Origin: Punica granatum
Taxonomy: Eukaryota > Streptophyta > Magnoliopsida > Myrtales > Lythraceae
Length of the DNA: 64,000 nucleotides
Assembly: GCF_007655135.1 (NCBI RefSeq)
Contig: NC_045128.1
Span: 15,268,230-15,332,229 of the forward strand
Direction: 5' to 3'
Below are positions 11,801 to 23,493 of the stretch, piece after piece. Below the pieces are notes generated by a model. It saw only the letters and a program-made list of their open reading frames with translations. It did no database searches and had not been told where the DNA came from. Both the position numbers and the translations under genes were made by a program. Each line of letters opens with the position of its first letter. The stretch's first letter is position 1.

Positions 11801-12300
11801 GAAAAGAAAAAAAAAGAAAAAAAGGAAAAGAGAGAGAAGTCATTAGAGCTAGGTAACTAAATTTAAGTGCCTAATGAATTGGATTTACACTCCGTGGAAA
11901 ACTTTGCAAATTGAAAATTACTTTCTTAAATGATGTAACATATATCTACGTGGAGCGAGTGATCTGATAATGTGTTTGATTATCACATTAAACACTTCTC
12001 TCATATGAAAAAAGGGTAAATTTACTTTTAGTCCTCAATTTAGCTATTTTTTCTATTTCATCCTGAACTATTTTTTGAGTTGAGCCTTATTGAGAACCTT
12101 TTTGATATGTCTACTTGTCCTCCTAACACTTTTTCATCCAAAATAATTGATTTTTTTACATGGCGTACATAATAATTATTTTGAAAAACAAAAAAAAGAC
12201 CAATTGCAAATGCTAGGAAGGGAAGAGAGTCGAGGGCTACCAGCAATGGCCTCCACCCCCTTCCAAGGTTGTAGGAAACCTATAAAGCAGCTAGCGACTT
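11800..12300. other. Intergenic DNA with a lone element end
   Basis: No gene. At 12,015 a GGGTAAATTTACTTTTAGTC stretch resembles the ends of the Mutator-like elements in this window, but no matching inverted partner was found, so it may be a truncated copy. Confidence 0.4.
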
Positions 12301-13110
12301 TTTTTTCCCCTTTTGTTGGGTGTTGAGGGGGAGGGGATGTGTTGATGAGGATCACGAGCATGATGATGAGACTGATACACACGAGCTTGGAAGTTGAATT
12401 CGTAAAGATGGATCTGATGCACAAGATCTTGGAGACTTACATGCGCTGAGTGGACCAATCACATGAGCGAAGGCAAGACGAATTTAACAAGCTATAGAGA
12501 GTTTGATGATAGACTTTTCGGTTTAAGAGGACTCTAATTCAATTGGGCATTCAAAGGGCTTTAATCAATTAACTTGCCATGAGATAGTCAATGGTCCAAC
12601 CCAAATTGGAGTAGACGCATAAGGAAAGTCAAGAGGTGCTGAACTTGGAATAAAATGAGAACTATTTTGGGTGACATTTCCTTAATTTCTTTAACTAAAG
12701 TTAGTCTATTTATCAAGTTTATTTCTTTACAATTGCTCTTAGGCTTATATAAAAAAGGCTAATAGTTGATCAGAGGTTAGAATATTTTGGTGAGGTTTTC
12801 TTCTTTGTTCTTCGTTGAACTCCTTCAATCGATCAAGTGCGATAGTTTGTGAGGTTCGGCACAATTTGAAATTATTAGTTCTTGTTTCTTCATAAACAAC
12901 GGGTCAATAACCATTTTCTTGATATTATTGGTTCTTGTTTCTCTATAAACAACGAGTCAATAATCATGTTCATCTAAATCTGTTTTTGGCAATTTGGGAA
13001 TCGATTTAAGTTTGATCGTCATGTTTCACAATCCTTCGTGAGCTCCGCATCATGTGTGATCATCGCTCTCATGGGTGGGGTCACCTAACAGCCCCACCTC
13101 CAAATAAAAT
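12300..13110 (+). repeat. Possible LTR-retrotransposon remnant
   Basis: A moderately GC-richer stretch with a TATA-like TTATATAAAAAAGG near 12,746 and a following transcribed-looking region. Around 12,868-12,975 a segment of about 54 bases is tandemly duplicated (TATTAGTTCTTGTTTCTTCA and a diverged second copy). No protein domain or LTR pair was found, so the class is a guess. Confidence 0.3.
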
Positions 13111-13970
13111 TGAAATTTCTCAATTAGTTCTTAGATAATTCGCTTTATGATCTCTATGTTCAACAATGATACTACGAATGAAATTTTCATTACATGTATC
13201 AAAACGTATTGACCGTCATTTTGCCTCCTAATTGACCCACGAGTTGTTCAATATGGTCCAATTCTAGTTCGACTGTCCAACTCCATGTTGCTTCAAGATG
13301 GATGAACTTTCGTTAGTTTTTCAAATATACTGTCTTCAATTTTTTTCGGTATTTAATTTTTTTTTGTTGACGTAGCAAACGATGTGGTTGCATGGCACTA
13401 GAAAAATTCGAAAAGTAACATGAAATTCATAAAAAAAATTCAAGAATAGTTCAAAGAAAAAATAAAATAACATTCAAAATCAAATCAAATCAAATTAATT
13501 TTTCGAAAAAAGTATTAAAGAATAAATATAGTAGAAATTTTCAAAAATGATTTTTAAAAATAAAAGAAATTCTTAATAAAATGCATAAATTCAAGAAAAA
13601 TTAGAAAAATTCAAAAATTTTAAAAAAAAATTACGAAAATAAACAAAACAAAATAATATAAAGATTTAGAAAATTCAAAAGTTGAATAATTCAAAGAAAT
13701 TTAAAGGTAAAAAGGGGAAAATGGCTTATCTCAGTGAACTTACTACCATCGCCAGGCCAGCCTCAATGACGCCTAGTCGGTTCACTAGCAGTGAGGAGCT
13801 TTGTTAGACTTGATGAAGATCACAACAGATCACAACCTCAATTGAGGAAAATGGGCTATCTTGAGCTCGACTTGGGTAGCGATTACCACCAAAGTAAAAG
13901 GTGAGTAGCATGGTCCATAGACGAGGACACTTGTCGGTGTCAGGGGGTCATTTACTCTCTTGAGATTTGC
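13110..13970. other. AT-rich intergenic DNA
   Basis: No gene. An A-rich segment at 13,420-13,700 resembles, in reverse complement, the T-rich segment at 17,700-18,300 (phrases like AAAAATTCAAAAATTTT). Both may be AT-rich cores of related elements; ends could not be found. Confidence 0.35.
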
Positions 13971-13972
13971 AT

Positions 13973-14212
13973 ACTCTATTTGGTTTCAGAATTAAAATCA
14001 CAAAAATTTTAACTTTAACTTTAACTCAACGCACTACACAATAAAAATACACATTTCCCAAGTCAAAAATTTTAACTTTAACTTTAACTCAACATACTAC
14101 AAAACAAAAATACACGTTTCTCAAGTCAAATTTATAATCCTATCTTATTTGTCCTTTTTTACAATTAAAATCAGAATTACTTTAACTCCGAAACCAAACG
14201 CACCGTCAAAAA
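13973..14212 (+). mobile_element. MITE of the TTTGGTTTC family
   Basis: It starts near CTATTTGGTTTCAGAATTAA and ends near AACTCCGAAACCAAACGCAC, an inverted pair. An inner block TTTTAACTTTAACTTTAACT followed by a CAACRYACTAC stretch is repeated twice. The copy at 19,136-19,312 is the same family in the other orientation. Confidence 0.6.
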
Positions 14213-14214
14213 CT

Positions 14215-16070
14215 CATTAAGTATAAATATGAAAACTCAACTTTAAAAAGTTTTGTCTTAAATTTAAAGTAAAATTTTAACTTTGACCTATCATATATAT
14301 ACGTTTAATTAATATCTAATACCTCAGGAGGAAAGTTATCAATGTACTGCCCTATTTATCTATCATGCCGCTTACTCTCTGTTTCAATTTATTTGCCTTC
14401 CGGATTGAGCTCAAGATAGCACATTCCTGAGTTAGCCTTAACTAAGGTTGTTTCACCGTAAATTAATCACAACAAACTCACAACAATTGGGCTTGTAGAC
14501 ACCTCTAATTAAGTAAAAAGCAGTTTGGCCCCGACTGTTGGGGAGTAAGTAACCTTTGCGGTCAATTTTCAGTTTAGCCTTTGAAAATTTTGCGGTGCCT
14601 CCCAACCTTCACCAAAAATAGGCACTTTGCCTCTTGCGATCAATTTTCAGGAAAAATGAGTCACATGCTCGGAATGTCACATTTTAAGGGCAAAATAAAA
14701 AAAGTAAATTATTTAAAAATAACCAACCGGCACTTGCCAAGAGTAATGGGTCGGCAGGAAAGGTTGAAACTGAAGAGAAAATTGTCATTTCTTAATGGAA
14801 AATAAAAATAGTAAATTATTTATTTAAAAAAGAAAAAGAAAAAAAGAACAACTAACACTTGACGAGAGAAATGGGTTCCGGCGGGCGACCCCATAACAGG
14901 TTAACACCCCCAATTGGCAAGAAAGGTTGACATTGAAGAAAAAAATTTGTTTTTCATTTCATAATCTGAAAATAAAGTTGTGGGCTTGCTTCAGCTTTGA
15001 TTTTTGGGGCTGAAGACATTCTTATTCAATTCAAGAAGTTTCCCCCTTTTCGCCTGCTGTAATTCTGGCCGATTAAGACCAAATGCTCGGACCCAGAACG
15101 CCAATTCCAGGGAAAGCAAATAGTAGTTCCACTGGAAAACTTTGAAGTGGTCGATCTTGTTTGGGTGGGGGTAGAATTTAGTTGGGTTTGATGTCTGATA
15201 AAGAAATCGGTTAGAAGAAGGATGGTGGTGAGGAAAGTGAGGAAGTATGTGATGTGCATGGGGAGGACGATCGACGAAGGGACCTGAAGGTGAAGTTCAC
15301 ACAAAACACAGAAACCGTCGAGAATGTTGCACATGCTGCTTCCTCGATCGGAGCAACATCATCAAGCTTAAAGTTAAGATGGTCTCTCTCTTCTCTCTCT
15401 CTCTCTCCCCCTGCACCTCCCTTGCATCCACGCCTCTTTGTCTCAGAGATCAATCAGCTCAAACAGCCAAACAGCTAGAAGGGATGAAACTCTAAGCCCC
15501 ATTTTCTTTGGATTTTCCGTCCAATGGACGGACTATCTTTGCTTGAAATCGTTGTTGGGTCTCTTTGGGTTTCAAGACTCGTCCTCAGGTCCGACTCGGG
15601 AGTTTGGGCTGTCATTTTCTTTATATATATCTTATTATATAGCTATTTAATAATCAAATGAAATGACATTTTTGTCCCTAAAAAGTCATCCATGTAAACG
15701 CATTTTTGGTCGGAAAATAAGATCGGAGGGGGAAAAGTGCCCGCGAAAGGTCCTAACTGTTTACTCGTAAAGTTGCTAATACTTAGGTTGACAAATTTTG
15801 TGAAATTAGGGTTAGGTTTAATGAAAATTTCCTAATATTCAAATCGGTGTGGGTTCTCTTTTCACAAATTTCCTTTTTTTTTTTTAATAATGCGGAGTAT
15901 ATTTTTCTTGGGTCCATAAACACTCCCCACAAGCCCATGGATCCATGTAAACCTATGTGCAAACACATATGTGGATGACCTCACCAAGGGCTACGCGCGC
16001 AAGGGAAGCTTAGAACCTTGTAAATTACTCATAAAGCGTACGCACGTCCTAATTACTTGCACTAACCTTA
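14215..16070. other. Intergenic DNA with a tandem duplication and an unassigned GC-richer stretch
   Basis: About 14,690-14,815 and 14,815-14,990 are two diverged copies of a unit containing AGTAAATTATTTAAAAA, then ATGGGTCGGCAGGAAAGGTTG. The stretch 15,000-15,480 is less AT-rich, with a CT microsatellite at 15,393-15,412 and short frames in both strands, none resembling a known family. It could be an untranslated or exon remnant. Confidence 0.4.
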
Positions 16071-16800
16071 TAACTTTTCGGACTATCACAGTTCAGTCAT
16101 CAGAGGTTTTCTGAGTTTTCAGCTTGGCACCTGAAGTTTATGGGTTATTCATACCAGTTCAGCTATATTTTTAGGTGTTTCTAACTCGGGCCATGAACCT
16201 TTCTTGACTGATCAGATCAGTCCCTAAAGTCTTCAAAGATTTTTCAGCTCTGTCCCCCACTTTCTGGACACTTCCAGATCAGTCTTTAGGGTTTTTCAAT
16301 TGTTTTCAAATTGGTTCTGAACTTTTCTGGACTATTAACATCAACCTGAATTTACGGCCTTTCCAAATCAGTTCTTGACTGTTTGGATATTTCCATATTA
16401 GTCTCAGAATGTCTTTTTGGTTTTTGAAGCAGTTGATGATTTATGTCGAACATTTCCATAACAGTTCTTGGATGGTTTCAGACATTCAGTTCCGATCTAA
16501 CTTTTCAATCATACAGATTCGTTCATGTGCATTTTACAGAATTTAAAATTAGTCTCTAGACCTTTTCCACATTTCCAGTTCAATCCGGGACTCTTCAATG
16601 CTTTCAAAATGGTTTCATGTGAGTTGTGACCCCTTTTCAATATTATCCCGGAAAAATCCTCAACTTTTTAGTTTGTTACAAAAAGGACCCTGGACTATAT
16701 ATATGGTTTTCAAATCAGTCGGAGAACTTTCAGAGCTGTCCCAAACTGGTCTTAATGGTTAAAAAACTGGAAATCCCTGGATTGGACTTTAATTAATTAC
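16070..16800 (+). repeat. Highly diverged tandem repeat tract
   Basis: Phrases such as CTTTTCTGGACTATT, TTCCAGATCAGT, CAGTTCTTGA and AGTCTYTAG recur every roughly 50-60 bases without a constant period. The look is of an old minisatellite or a degenerate internal repeat of a mobile element. No open frame spans it. Confidence 0.45.
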
Positions 16801-19136
16801 TTGGCTTCATCATTTCTTTGATAAAATTATTAAAAGGGAAAAATACGTGTTCTAATCGGGTAATCGTGTGATTGAGCTTGCAAATGTATGAGATCCTTTG
16901 TTGTATGTTGTAAAAAAATTATCCAATCGAGGAATGGGGAAAGTGGCATTATGTAACGACCATCTCGATTAATTGTGTAATTAATTGAGTGGGCATTTTG
17001 ATTTGAGTATCGTTAGATTACAGGAGAAGTAAATATTGTAGAGAAAATTTAACAATGGAATTATTTTCCGTAAATTGTAGACTGAAATATGAGATTGTTG
17101 TGTAAATTATATAAAAGTATCGGAATTTGGGTGATAATATAATATATAATTTATATTTACAGAGATAAAATGTAAGTCCCGCGACTGTAATTTCCGTTGT
17201 AATTAATAATTTCATGTGTTTTAAATGCAAATTCTTTACGAGCCACAGTTGTAAAATTTTAATTTGGATAAATAATTATAATTTTTAATTTTACAATTAA
17301 ACACCGTAAAATACGATGTAAAGCGGGAACTTTACATCCACCAAATCGCCCATAAGAAAATTTATAAATTGACAATCTTAGACGAATTGAATACAATTTA
17401 GGGCGAGTGCATGGCTTGCGTATAGATTTCTGTTCAAAGACTAGCAACTTAAAGCCCAAGCAAAATAGTAGAATGCTCCCTTATGCAATATGCATAACCA
17501 ACCTCTAAATTGTTAGTGGCTACTCCAATTTTTCCAAACCAAATTTCGAAATTTGGCTATTTCCTATAAACACGTATTGGCAGGGCCAAGCTCACATTTG
17601 AAACTCCCAACTGCTAGCAAACTTGCTGAGCTTCATTAAGGCCAATAGGATCGACGCAACCTTCGTAGTTGTGGTATCCGCCCTAGACGATAGCAATATG
17701 GTCGTAACATGATTTACTTTTCCCCCTGCTTTTCTTTTAAAATTTTGCGATTATCTAATTTTTAAATATTATTGATATTTTTTGAAAATTAATCCGAATT
17801 TCTTTTATTTTCAAACTTTATTTTTGAAACTTTCTACTTATATTTTAAAATTTTTTTTTTGGTTATTTCTTACTAAACTGAATATTTTATTTATTTCTGA
17901 ACTTCATTTTACTTTTCTTATATTTTCTATTCTTAATTTTTGTTTATTTTTAAATTTATTTTTTTAATTTTTGGAATAATTTTCTTCTGATTTATTTTAT
18001 TTTTTAACTTTATTTTTAATAACTTCTACATATTGATTGAAATTTTATTTTTCAAATTCATTTTTAAAATTTTTATACTACTTGTGTTAGTTTTCTTAAT
18101 TTTTTGAACTTTTCTAAATTTTTTCATGATTCTTCTGCATGTTTGTCTTCTTTTTTTTTTTTTTTTCTGATTATTTGGTTTTTTAGTTTTCTATTTATAT
18201 TTTATTATGTTTTGAATTCATGTAGTGTCACATCAACAACCATTTTCAACGTCACAAAGAAAAAGAAAAAAATTGACGAATAGTAGATTACAAAAAAAAG
18301 TTCATGATAAATTTGAAAAAGTAAGTAAAGTTCATAATTAATATCGCAATTAATCCTTAAAAGCAATCGTTCACATATTACATTTAACTGCAGTTAATTT
18401 CTTATACGAAACTATCTTTTTTGCCTGTACAATGCACATATTATTATTTAGAGTGGTTATTTTAGATAGATTTTTAAAAATTTTGACGTCACAATTGAAA
18501 TTTTCATTAAGTTATATATATTCTTAAATTAAAAGCATTCGAATATTAGTACATACAACAACAAATTCAGAATAATTGGAAATAAATTATAATAATACCA
18601 AATATGAATGAAGAAAATGATATTACTTAGAAAATATATTACATTTTCTAGAATATCAAATCCTTAAAAATTGTGTATTTTGTAAAGTAAAAAGAAGCGA
18701 AAATCATCTATTTTTAGTAATCTTTAAATAGATTTATTTATTACTATTTCAAAGGTGTTCAATATTTAAACATACTTATTGCATATAGTAGACTTTTCTT
18801 TTAGTTACTATTATGTCGGAATATTTTTTTAGACATTTATTTTAAGAAATTGTATTTTATATAAATAAATTTTGAGATTATATATTTTAAATCAAGAATC
18901 TACTTGTATAATAAAATTATTAAGTATTTAATGATTTATATGCATTTACTAATTTAATCATAATTGTACATACATTTATAATTGTTTATTTAAATATTTA
19001 CTTTTGTGACCTTATACTATATATAAAATTACTTTTCTAACCCTAATACAACTTTATGTATATATATACATGGTTGTTGACAAATGGACAATTAACTCTC
19101 TGTCCTTATTCTTGGAAAGAGTTGCACCAGCCAATA
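16800..19136. other. AT-rich intergenic DNA
   Basis: No gene recognised. It includes a strongly T-rich stretch at 17,700-18,200 that produces low-complexity Phe/Leu-rich frames, which I do not treat as coding. A TATATATATA run lies near 19,057-19,068. Confidence 0.55.
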
Positions 19137-19312
19137 GGGGCCGTTTGGATTCAGAGTTAAAGTTGATTTTGATTTTGATTTTGATTGTGAAAAAGGACAA
19201 ATGAGATGTTATTATAAATTTGACTTGGGAAACGTGTGTTTTTGTTATGTAGTGTGTTGAGTTAAAATTAAAATTAAAGTTAAAATCAAATTTCTTACGA
19301 AACAAACGGGGA
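19136..19312 (-). mobile_element. MITE of the TTTGGTTTC family
   Basis: It starts GGGGCCGTTTGGATTCAGAG and ends CGAAACAAACGGGG, an inverted pair. The inner TGACTTGGGAAACGTGTGTT and GTAGTGTGTTGAGTTAAAAT are the reverse complement of the inner block of the copy at 13,973-14,212. Confidence 0.65.
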
Positions 19313-19828
19313 GATATCTATGGATTTATTGGGTTAATGGGCTCAAGACTGGGCCTTTCAAGAAAGTAAGTACTCAATTTTTTTTCTCTTTACTGGGCCG
19401 AAGAAGGTTCCCCTTGATGGGCTTGAGTCCAATACTCAGGCCTAGGCCCAATTTGTTCATATCCTCGTTTGTCGTGGTCACTCTTATTCTCACCCGGCGG
19501 TGACTGACTGGCTTTCTTGGTCTAAAGACGAGACCTGCTCTCTGGGGAAAGCCAACGACACCCAGAAACCCTACCGGCTGCCACAGCTCTCCTCCCTCCC
19601 CCAGCTCTTGCCGTAAACCCCTCCTTGCACCCAAGATTCGCTTCGATTACTCTCCCACATTCCATCCTCTTCAACCTCAAAATCTCGCCTCCGAAACTTG
19701 TTGGGGGCTCTGGTGTTGCTGTGGCGTTGTTGCCCTCAGAAGAGTGGCTGAACTGAGCAGGAAACCGATGAAAAAAACGGATCTTGCCTTGTAAGGCAGG
19801 AAGTTCCAGTTATGGAGTTGGGCTGCGG
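19313..19828 (+). promoter_or_regulatory. Promoter and 5' leader region of the PPR gene
   Basis: Composition rises sharply in GC from about 19,390, as expected of a transcribed leader. An in-frame stop (TGA, 19,768-19,770) lies upstream of the first ATG of the PPR frame, which fixes the start at 19,829 unless an intron intervenes. Minus-strand frames here are shadows of this GC-rich stretch. Confidence 0.5.
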
Positions 19829-21490
19829 ATGGCCCTCTTCTCCTTCCCTGCCCGTCCCGTTAGGTTTGGAGCCTCCAAGATGACCGTTGCTTACTCCCAC
19901 ACTCATGTCCCTGGAGGGCCCCATTCTTCCCAGCCCCCCAGAGAGATAACACCTGTTGATAGACCCGACTCATGGTTCATAAAGATTGTCTGCTGCATCT
20001 TCGCCTACTCCCGCACGCGCTATTCGGACGCCTGCCTGGTCTACTTGCGTAAGTTCTTGACTTCCCGTACTGCATTCGAGGTTACTCGGAGATTTAGCGA
20101 CTACCCGGAATTCGGGTTTGGGTTTTTCGAGTGCAGTCGGCAAGATTTGGGAATCAGTCATTACCCTCTGACTTATGATTTCCTCATGAGGGCGCTGTGT
20201 CGATCCGGTCTTCATGATTTGGCGGAGAGGGTGTTTGATTGCATGAGGAGTGATGGACATTTGATTGATATCTCGATATCGGGATTCCTGGTGTCTTCGT
20301 TTGTTGAGGCTGGAAGAATTTCCCTCGCGAAGAGGTTGCTTTCCGAAGTTAATCGTCTTGGGATTAAATTTTCTCCCAATATGTATAATTCTTTGTTGAA
20401 CTTGTTAGTTAACCGCAATCAAGTGGATGAGGCCATTGCCCTGTTCCGGGATGAGCTGACCTTGCACTCTAGTCCGGACACATGGACTTTTAACATTCTA
20501 ATCCGCGGATTATGCAGAATAAGAGAGAGAGACAGGGCCTTTGAGCTTTTTCGTGATATGCAGAATTTCAGTTGTACTCCTGATATTGTTACGTACAACA
20601 CTCTTATAAGCGGGTCGTGCAAGGTCAATGAAGTCGACAGGGCGCATCTCTTATTAAGAGAAGTCAAGTTATCAGCTAATATCTCCCCTGATGTTGTGAC
20701 TTACACTTCTGTTATTTCTGGTCTTTGCAAGTTGGGTCGGGCGAATGAGGCTTCAGTTCTTTTCGACGAGATGATTTCTTCTGGAATAAGACCCAATACG
20801 GTCACCTTTAATGTGCTTATCGACGGGTTTGGCAAGACTGGCAATACTGGCAAGGCCAGGGAAATGTATGACATGCTGACTGCCTCTCCTGGTTTCCACA
20901 TCGATGTCATTACCTTCACTTCCTTAATTGACGGTTACTGTCGAGCAGGACAAGTGAATGAGGGTTTAAAGCTTTGGCAGGAGATGATCTCGAGAAATAT
21001 ATCCCCGAATATTTACACTTTTGCCGTTGTTATTAATGCCTTGGCGAGGGATAATAGGTTAGATGATGCTCTTGAGTTTCTTAGGCGATTGAGGTTGACG
21101 AATATCATTCCTAAGCCATTTATTTACAATCCCGTGATTGACGGTCTCTGCAAGGCTGGGAATGTGGAGAAGGCGAGTAAGCTAGTGGTTGAGATGGAGG
21201 AGAAGGGGTGTCGGCCTGATAAGTTAACTTTCACTATTCTTATTATAGGGCACTGCATGAAGGGGAGAACGATAGAGGCAATGAGGATATACAATAAAAT
21301 GCTGCAAGTTGGTTGTGTTCCTGACAGTATAACAGTGAATTCTTTTATATCTTGTCTTCTTAAGGCCGGGATGGCCAAAGAGGCTTTCAGCATTAAAAGG
21401 GCTGCTGTTGAGGACCCAAATTTGAGCATGTCATTGTCGAAAAGAGCTGTTCCAGTGAGAGCGAATGCAGATTGCATGGTGGCCTTTTAA
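19829..21490 (+). CDS. P-class pentatricopeptide repeat protein (At2g06000-like)
   Basis: Intronless frame of 553 residues from the first ATG after an in-frame upstream stop. An N-terminal region of about 100 residues, possibly an organelle-targeting peptide, is followed by about twelve 35-residue repeats (examples: DTWTFNILIRGLCRIRE, DIVTYNTLISGSCKVNE, DVVTYTSVISGLCKLGR, DKLTFTILIIGHCMKGR). There is no E, DYW or SMR domain, so it is a pure P-class protein. Such proteins bind single-stranded organelle RNA, one base per repeat, and act in RNA stabilisation, splicing or translation. The repeat order and C-terminus (SCLLKAGMAKEAF) match Arabidopsis At2g06000 as I remember it. The frame is uninterrupted and likely functional. 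Target and organelle are not known from the sequence. Confidence 0.93.
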   Translation: MALFSFPARPVRFGASKMTVAYSHTHVPGGPHSSQPPREITPVDRPDSWFIKIVCCIFAYSRTRYSDACLVYLRKFLTSRTAFEVTRRFSDYPEFGFGFFECSRQDLGISHYPLTYDFLMRALCRSGLHDLAERVFDCMRSDGHLIDISISGFLVSSFVEAGRISLAKRLLSEVNRLGIKFSPNMYNSLLNLLVNRNQVDEAIALFRDELTLHSSPDTWTFNILIRGLCRIRERDRAFELFRDMQNFSCTPDIVTYNTLISGSCKVNEVDRAHLLLREVKLSANISPDVVTYTSVISGLCKLGRANEASVLFDEMISSGIRPNTVTFNVLIDGFGKTGNTGKAREMYDMLTASPGFHIDVITFTSLIDGYCRAGQVNEGLKLWQEMISRNISPNIYTFAVVINALARDNRLDDALEFLRRLRLTNIIPKPFIYNPVIDGLCKAGNVEKASKLVVEMEEKGCRPDKLTFTILIIGHCMKGRTIEAMRIYNKMLQVGCVPDSITVNSFISCLLKAGMAKEAFSIKRAAVEDPNLSMSLSKRAVPVRANADCMVAF

Positions 21491-22500
21491 TGGAAAGGCT
21501 GTCTTGGCTTCTTATCATGCCTGTGGTTGAATGATGGGCTACCTACACCCCCAACTGCATGCATTACTCCTGCTGCAGACCCACGAGTAGGCAGTAAGTT
21601 TTATCATCATCTTTGTATATCTGTTAGAGTGACATATGGTGCACATTCAGCGCTGATCACAAAGCCTGTTCAGTATAATATTGGTTTACCTTTTTCTTCC
21701 CCTTCTTATGTCTCTTATCATGTGAAGCGAAGCTTTCTTTTTGAGAAATCTTTACTTGCATTCTCTTGCTGATGCTGAGAGAAACAGTATTAATTGTTTA
21801 TTGGTTGCTCTTGTACGTCATGGTTATGTGAAGCAATGACTTAAAAAGATGTGTTCATGGGAAAGTTGCAATGTGGCAATGCAAGAATTAGATGACAGCG
21901 CATCATAATGATTTCAAGTCTTTATCGGAAATTTTCTTAGAGGAAGGGGTGATAGATGCGATCAGGAGGGGATTGCATCATATCTAGTCTCTCACCGTGT
22001 TGGCAAAGATTTCTCATTTTGTACAAAGGAATAAGAATATTGTGAAATTGGAGAATGGAGAGCATATTTCTATGTTTCTACTGTTCCATTCTGCATTTTA
22101 TTCATGTATACTTATAATTATGTTTTCCTTCCTTTCCTTTTAGTTGATGTTCGATGAACTTTCAGGCTGTGGAGTTGCAATGAATATCCGCCTTGGTCCA
22201 CCTGAGAAACTTCGGGTGCCACCAAGTCAAAGAGCTGCATGCTAGCACAAGAGGGCAAAATCTCGATGCGACAAAATCATGCAATCGCATATATGTGTCT
22301 TCAAAGACCCGAAGTTCGTATGAAGATCCCAAGAGGTATTTAATCTGAGTCTTGAATTGTACAGGGAGGTCCTTGCGGAGTGGCTAATGTTATGCTGTAT
22401 CAGTAAGTGTAGGATGTGGAGCGGGATATTTTTCAGACATTATGTTTCGGTATGTGGAAGGGTTTGGCAGTCTGCTCCTTTTTGGTTAAGTTAAAATACA
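21491..22500 (+). other. 3' UTR and downstream region of the PPR gene
   Basis: No further coding frame. A candidate acceptor (CTTTCAG, followed by GCTGTGGAG, about 22,160-22,175) suggests that the 3' UTR may be spliced. An A run at 22,498-22,509 follows. I cannot place a polyadenylation site firmly. Confidence 0.4.
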
Positions 22501-23404
22501 AAAAAAAAATTGATCTTTCTATGCTTCCAATGTATCTACTTGTGCTACCATGAACCGTCTCTTAATGCAAAATTGATGGAAGAGTTCTAATACGGTTGGT
22601 GCCTTGCTCAGTGTTTCTTGATTCGGCAAGGTTATGAGGGTTAATCTTTCGTGCCGGTTCAAGTTTGTGGCTCGGTTCTCGAGAAGGTGCGTTAAAGAAT
22701 AGGAAAGCGAGGTTTTACTCAATCTGCTTCAACCCAAGTATCAAACAGTTTTGCTACTAGTACTGGACACGTAGCGTTGAGAGAATGAACATGTTCAATT
22801 TTTTTTTAAACATTCGGTCAAATCCTGTAAAAGTCTCATCTTAAAAAGCCTTATTAATTCTGCGGTATATAGGTTGCCTCCTCTAAGCAATTACTGTATA
22901 CTAGAGAAGATGATTCGAAAACATGGTATTTCTATATACATGTTATGCTATGATTTCGTATCCTCTTCTCTATTACTATATGCAATAGCCATGTGACCCG
23001 GCGTAATGCGGGCATTTATATTTGCTTAATATTTGTATATCAAATTTAAGAATGTTATATAGTATATTAAATGATATGAAATATGCAAAACAATAATAAT
23101 TTATCATTATATTAAATGATAACTTGCTATTAAATTTCGCTTGGCAAGGAAATGTTGTTAACTATAATCTTTACTTTCATGTATATACTAGTGTTCAATC
23201 TTGTATGTTGCACGAGTTTGTATTTATATATTTATATTTTATACGAATAATAATTATGACAGTTTAAAATATTAATTTACTTATTAGTATTATTATTATT
23301 ATCGAAAATAAAAGTTCTCAATAATCAATTTTCAAAAATAATTTTCAATAGAGTTGTATGATTGGTTTTGAATAGTTTTACTATAATTTTATAATCAACT
23401 CTTT
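22500..23404. other. Intergenic DNA with a possible Helitron start
   Basis: No gene. Near 22,965-23,015 the stretch TTCTCTATTACTATATGCAA is followed by a short GC-rich pairing segment (GACCCGGCGTAATGCGGGC), as seen at 5' ends of many plant Helitrons. The rest is AT-rich. Confidence 0.35.
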
Positions 23405-23493
23405 GGGTTTGTGACGGAGCGCGTGCTTGAGCATGTTGCCCAAAAGAGGCGTTGAAGCTCGTTAAGGCACATGGTCATAGATGCCTCTAGGCC
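23405..23493 (+). repeat. Fragment of the caulimovirid intergenic repeat (plus orientation)
   Basis: It carries GCGTGCTTGAGCATGTTGCC, then GAGGCGTTGAAGCTCGTTAA and GATGCCTCTAGGCC. The same sequence occurs in reverse at 25,245-25,373 and 52,783-52,921, where it is followed by a tRNA-Met primer-site-like motif. Here it is joined directly to capsid-coding sequence, so the join is a rearrangement. Confidence 0.6.

Noticed and set aside
17782..17967. Phe/Leu-rich frame
   Set aside because: Low-complexity T-rich DNA; no start context or homology.
19374..19924. Two minus-strand frames opposite the PPR 5' region
   Set aside because: Shadows of a GC-rich leader; Gly/Arg-rich composition and no domain.
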